The notes under the pieces: generated by a model
The model's database searches: none
Seen by the model: only the letters and a program-made list of their open reading frames with translations
What the model was told of the DNA's origin: nothing
Shown here: piece after piece, positions 34,030 to 34,123 of the stretch
Numbering within the stretch: position 1 is the first letter of the stretch
Layout of the letters: each line of letters starts with the position of its first letter
Program-made: the position numbers and the translations under genes
Source of the DNA: MVYY01 sp035369865
Lineage (GTDB): Bacteria; Bacteroidota; Bacteroidia; Bacteroidales; Paludibacteraceae
Length of the DNA: 34,123 nt
NCBI GenBank assembly: GCA_035369865.1
Contig: DAOOVG010000012.1
Span: 1 to 34,123 of the forward strand
Direction: 5' to 3'

Positions 34030-34123
34030 TCATTTATTCAGCCACCTTTTCGTTAAATCCTGATAACTATCAATGCGTCTGTCGCGAAAGAAAGGCCAAA
34101 TTCGACGAACTTTTTCATTTCTT
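34030..34123 (-). CDS. Carbon-nitrogen hydrolase, C-terminal fragment (partial)
   Basis: The last 30 codons of a minus-strand gene cut by the window edge, ending in a TGA at 34030. The tail VRRIWPFFRDRRIDSYQDLT resembles the C-terminus of Bacteroidota carbon-nitrogen hydrolases of the N-carbamoylputrescine amidase (AguB) type, as I recall it. Only the tail is visible and the catalytic Glu-Lys-Cys are outside the window, so the call rests on this short motif. It converges on ogt with eight bases between the stop codons. Confidence 0.6.
   Translation of the reverse strand, partial: RNEKVRRIWPFFRDRRIDSYQDLTKRWLNK

Noticed and set aside
1..34123. Defence system, phage, CRISPR array, integrative element or biosynthetic cluster
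   Set aside because: No regularly spaced repeats, integrase, nuclease/helicase pairs, or polyketide/peptide synthase motifs are visible; the only mobile trace is the dead transposase and the short hairpin repeats.
1..34123. tRNA, rRNA or tmRNA genes
   Set aside because: Scanning the intergenic gaps by eye showed no T-loop GTTCGA-type motif in a cloverleaf context and no rRNA-like sequence.

Overview
This window looks like a chromosomal segment of a low-GC member of the Bacteroidota, most likely order Bacteroidales. The evidence is the set of lineage-typical families (DUF4301, DUF6340, DUF4837, S46 dipeptidyl-peptidase, WbqC-like, long-form signal peptidase I), a tryptophan operon in the order trpB-E-G-D-C-F-A, the near absence of Shine-Dalgarno sequences, and several upstream sequences matching the Bacteroidota sigma-ABfr -7 element TAnnTTTG. 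Almost all of it is housekeeping: no phage, integron, CRISPR array, rRNA, tRNA or recognisable defence island is visible.

Layout. 1-5224: nth (endonuclease III, minus) diverges from ftsK, a LolA-like periplasmic carrier gene and trxB (plus). 5293-10118: a minus-strand run of DUF4301, a DUF6340 lipoprotein, a PhnP-like metallo-hydrolase and an RsmF-like rRNA m5C methyltransferase. 10607-17463: a complete tryptophan operon on the minus strand, headed by a 20-residue leader peptide with three consecutive Trp codons and an intrinsic terminator. 17531-18823: a secreted carboxypeptidase-regulatory-like protein (minus). 19320-20636: mtaB (tRNA methylthiotransferase), flanked on both sides by direct copies of a double-hairpin repeat. 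21498-26644: aroB, dapB, lepB, wbqC-like and ilvE (plus), closed by a strong intrinsic terminator. 26785-30433: a DPP7-type peptidase and a DUF389 membrane protein. 30454-30820: a decayed transposase remnant. 31391-34021: DUF4837 lipoprotein, pdxA and ogt. 34030-end: the C-terminus of a probable carbon-nitrogen hydrolase.

The most interesting signal is regulatory. Upstream of trpB there is a compact, apparently complete transcription attenuator. The leader peptide carries WWW; its 3' end (UCGUGAG, containing its own stop codon) can pair either with CUUACGA just after the Trp codons or with CUCACGA in the terminator hairpin, so region 2 has two nearly identical alternative partners. Second are the paired hairpin repeats around mtaB, whose stems differ between copies by compensatory changes. 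Third is an orphan terminator at 21172-21198 that may end a small structured RNA in the 861-base gap before aroB.

Functionally, trp, aroB, dapB, ilvE and pdxA indicate a free-standing biosynthetic capacity for aromatic, lysine/diaminopimelate and branched-chain amino acids and vitamin B6. The peptidase and the secreted or lipoprotein genes fit a peptide-using Bacteroidales lifestyle.
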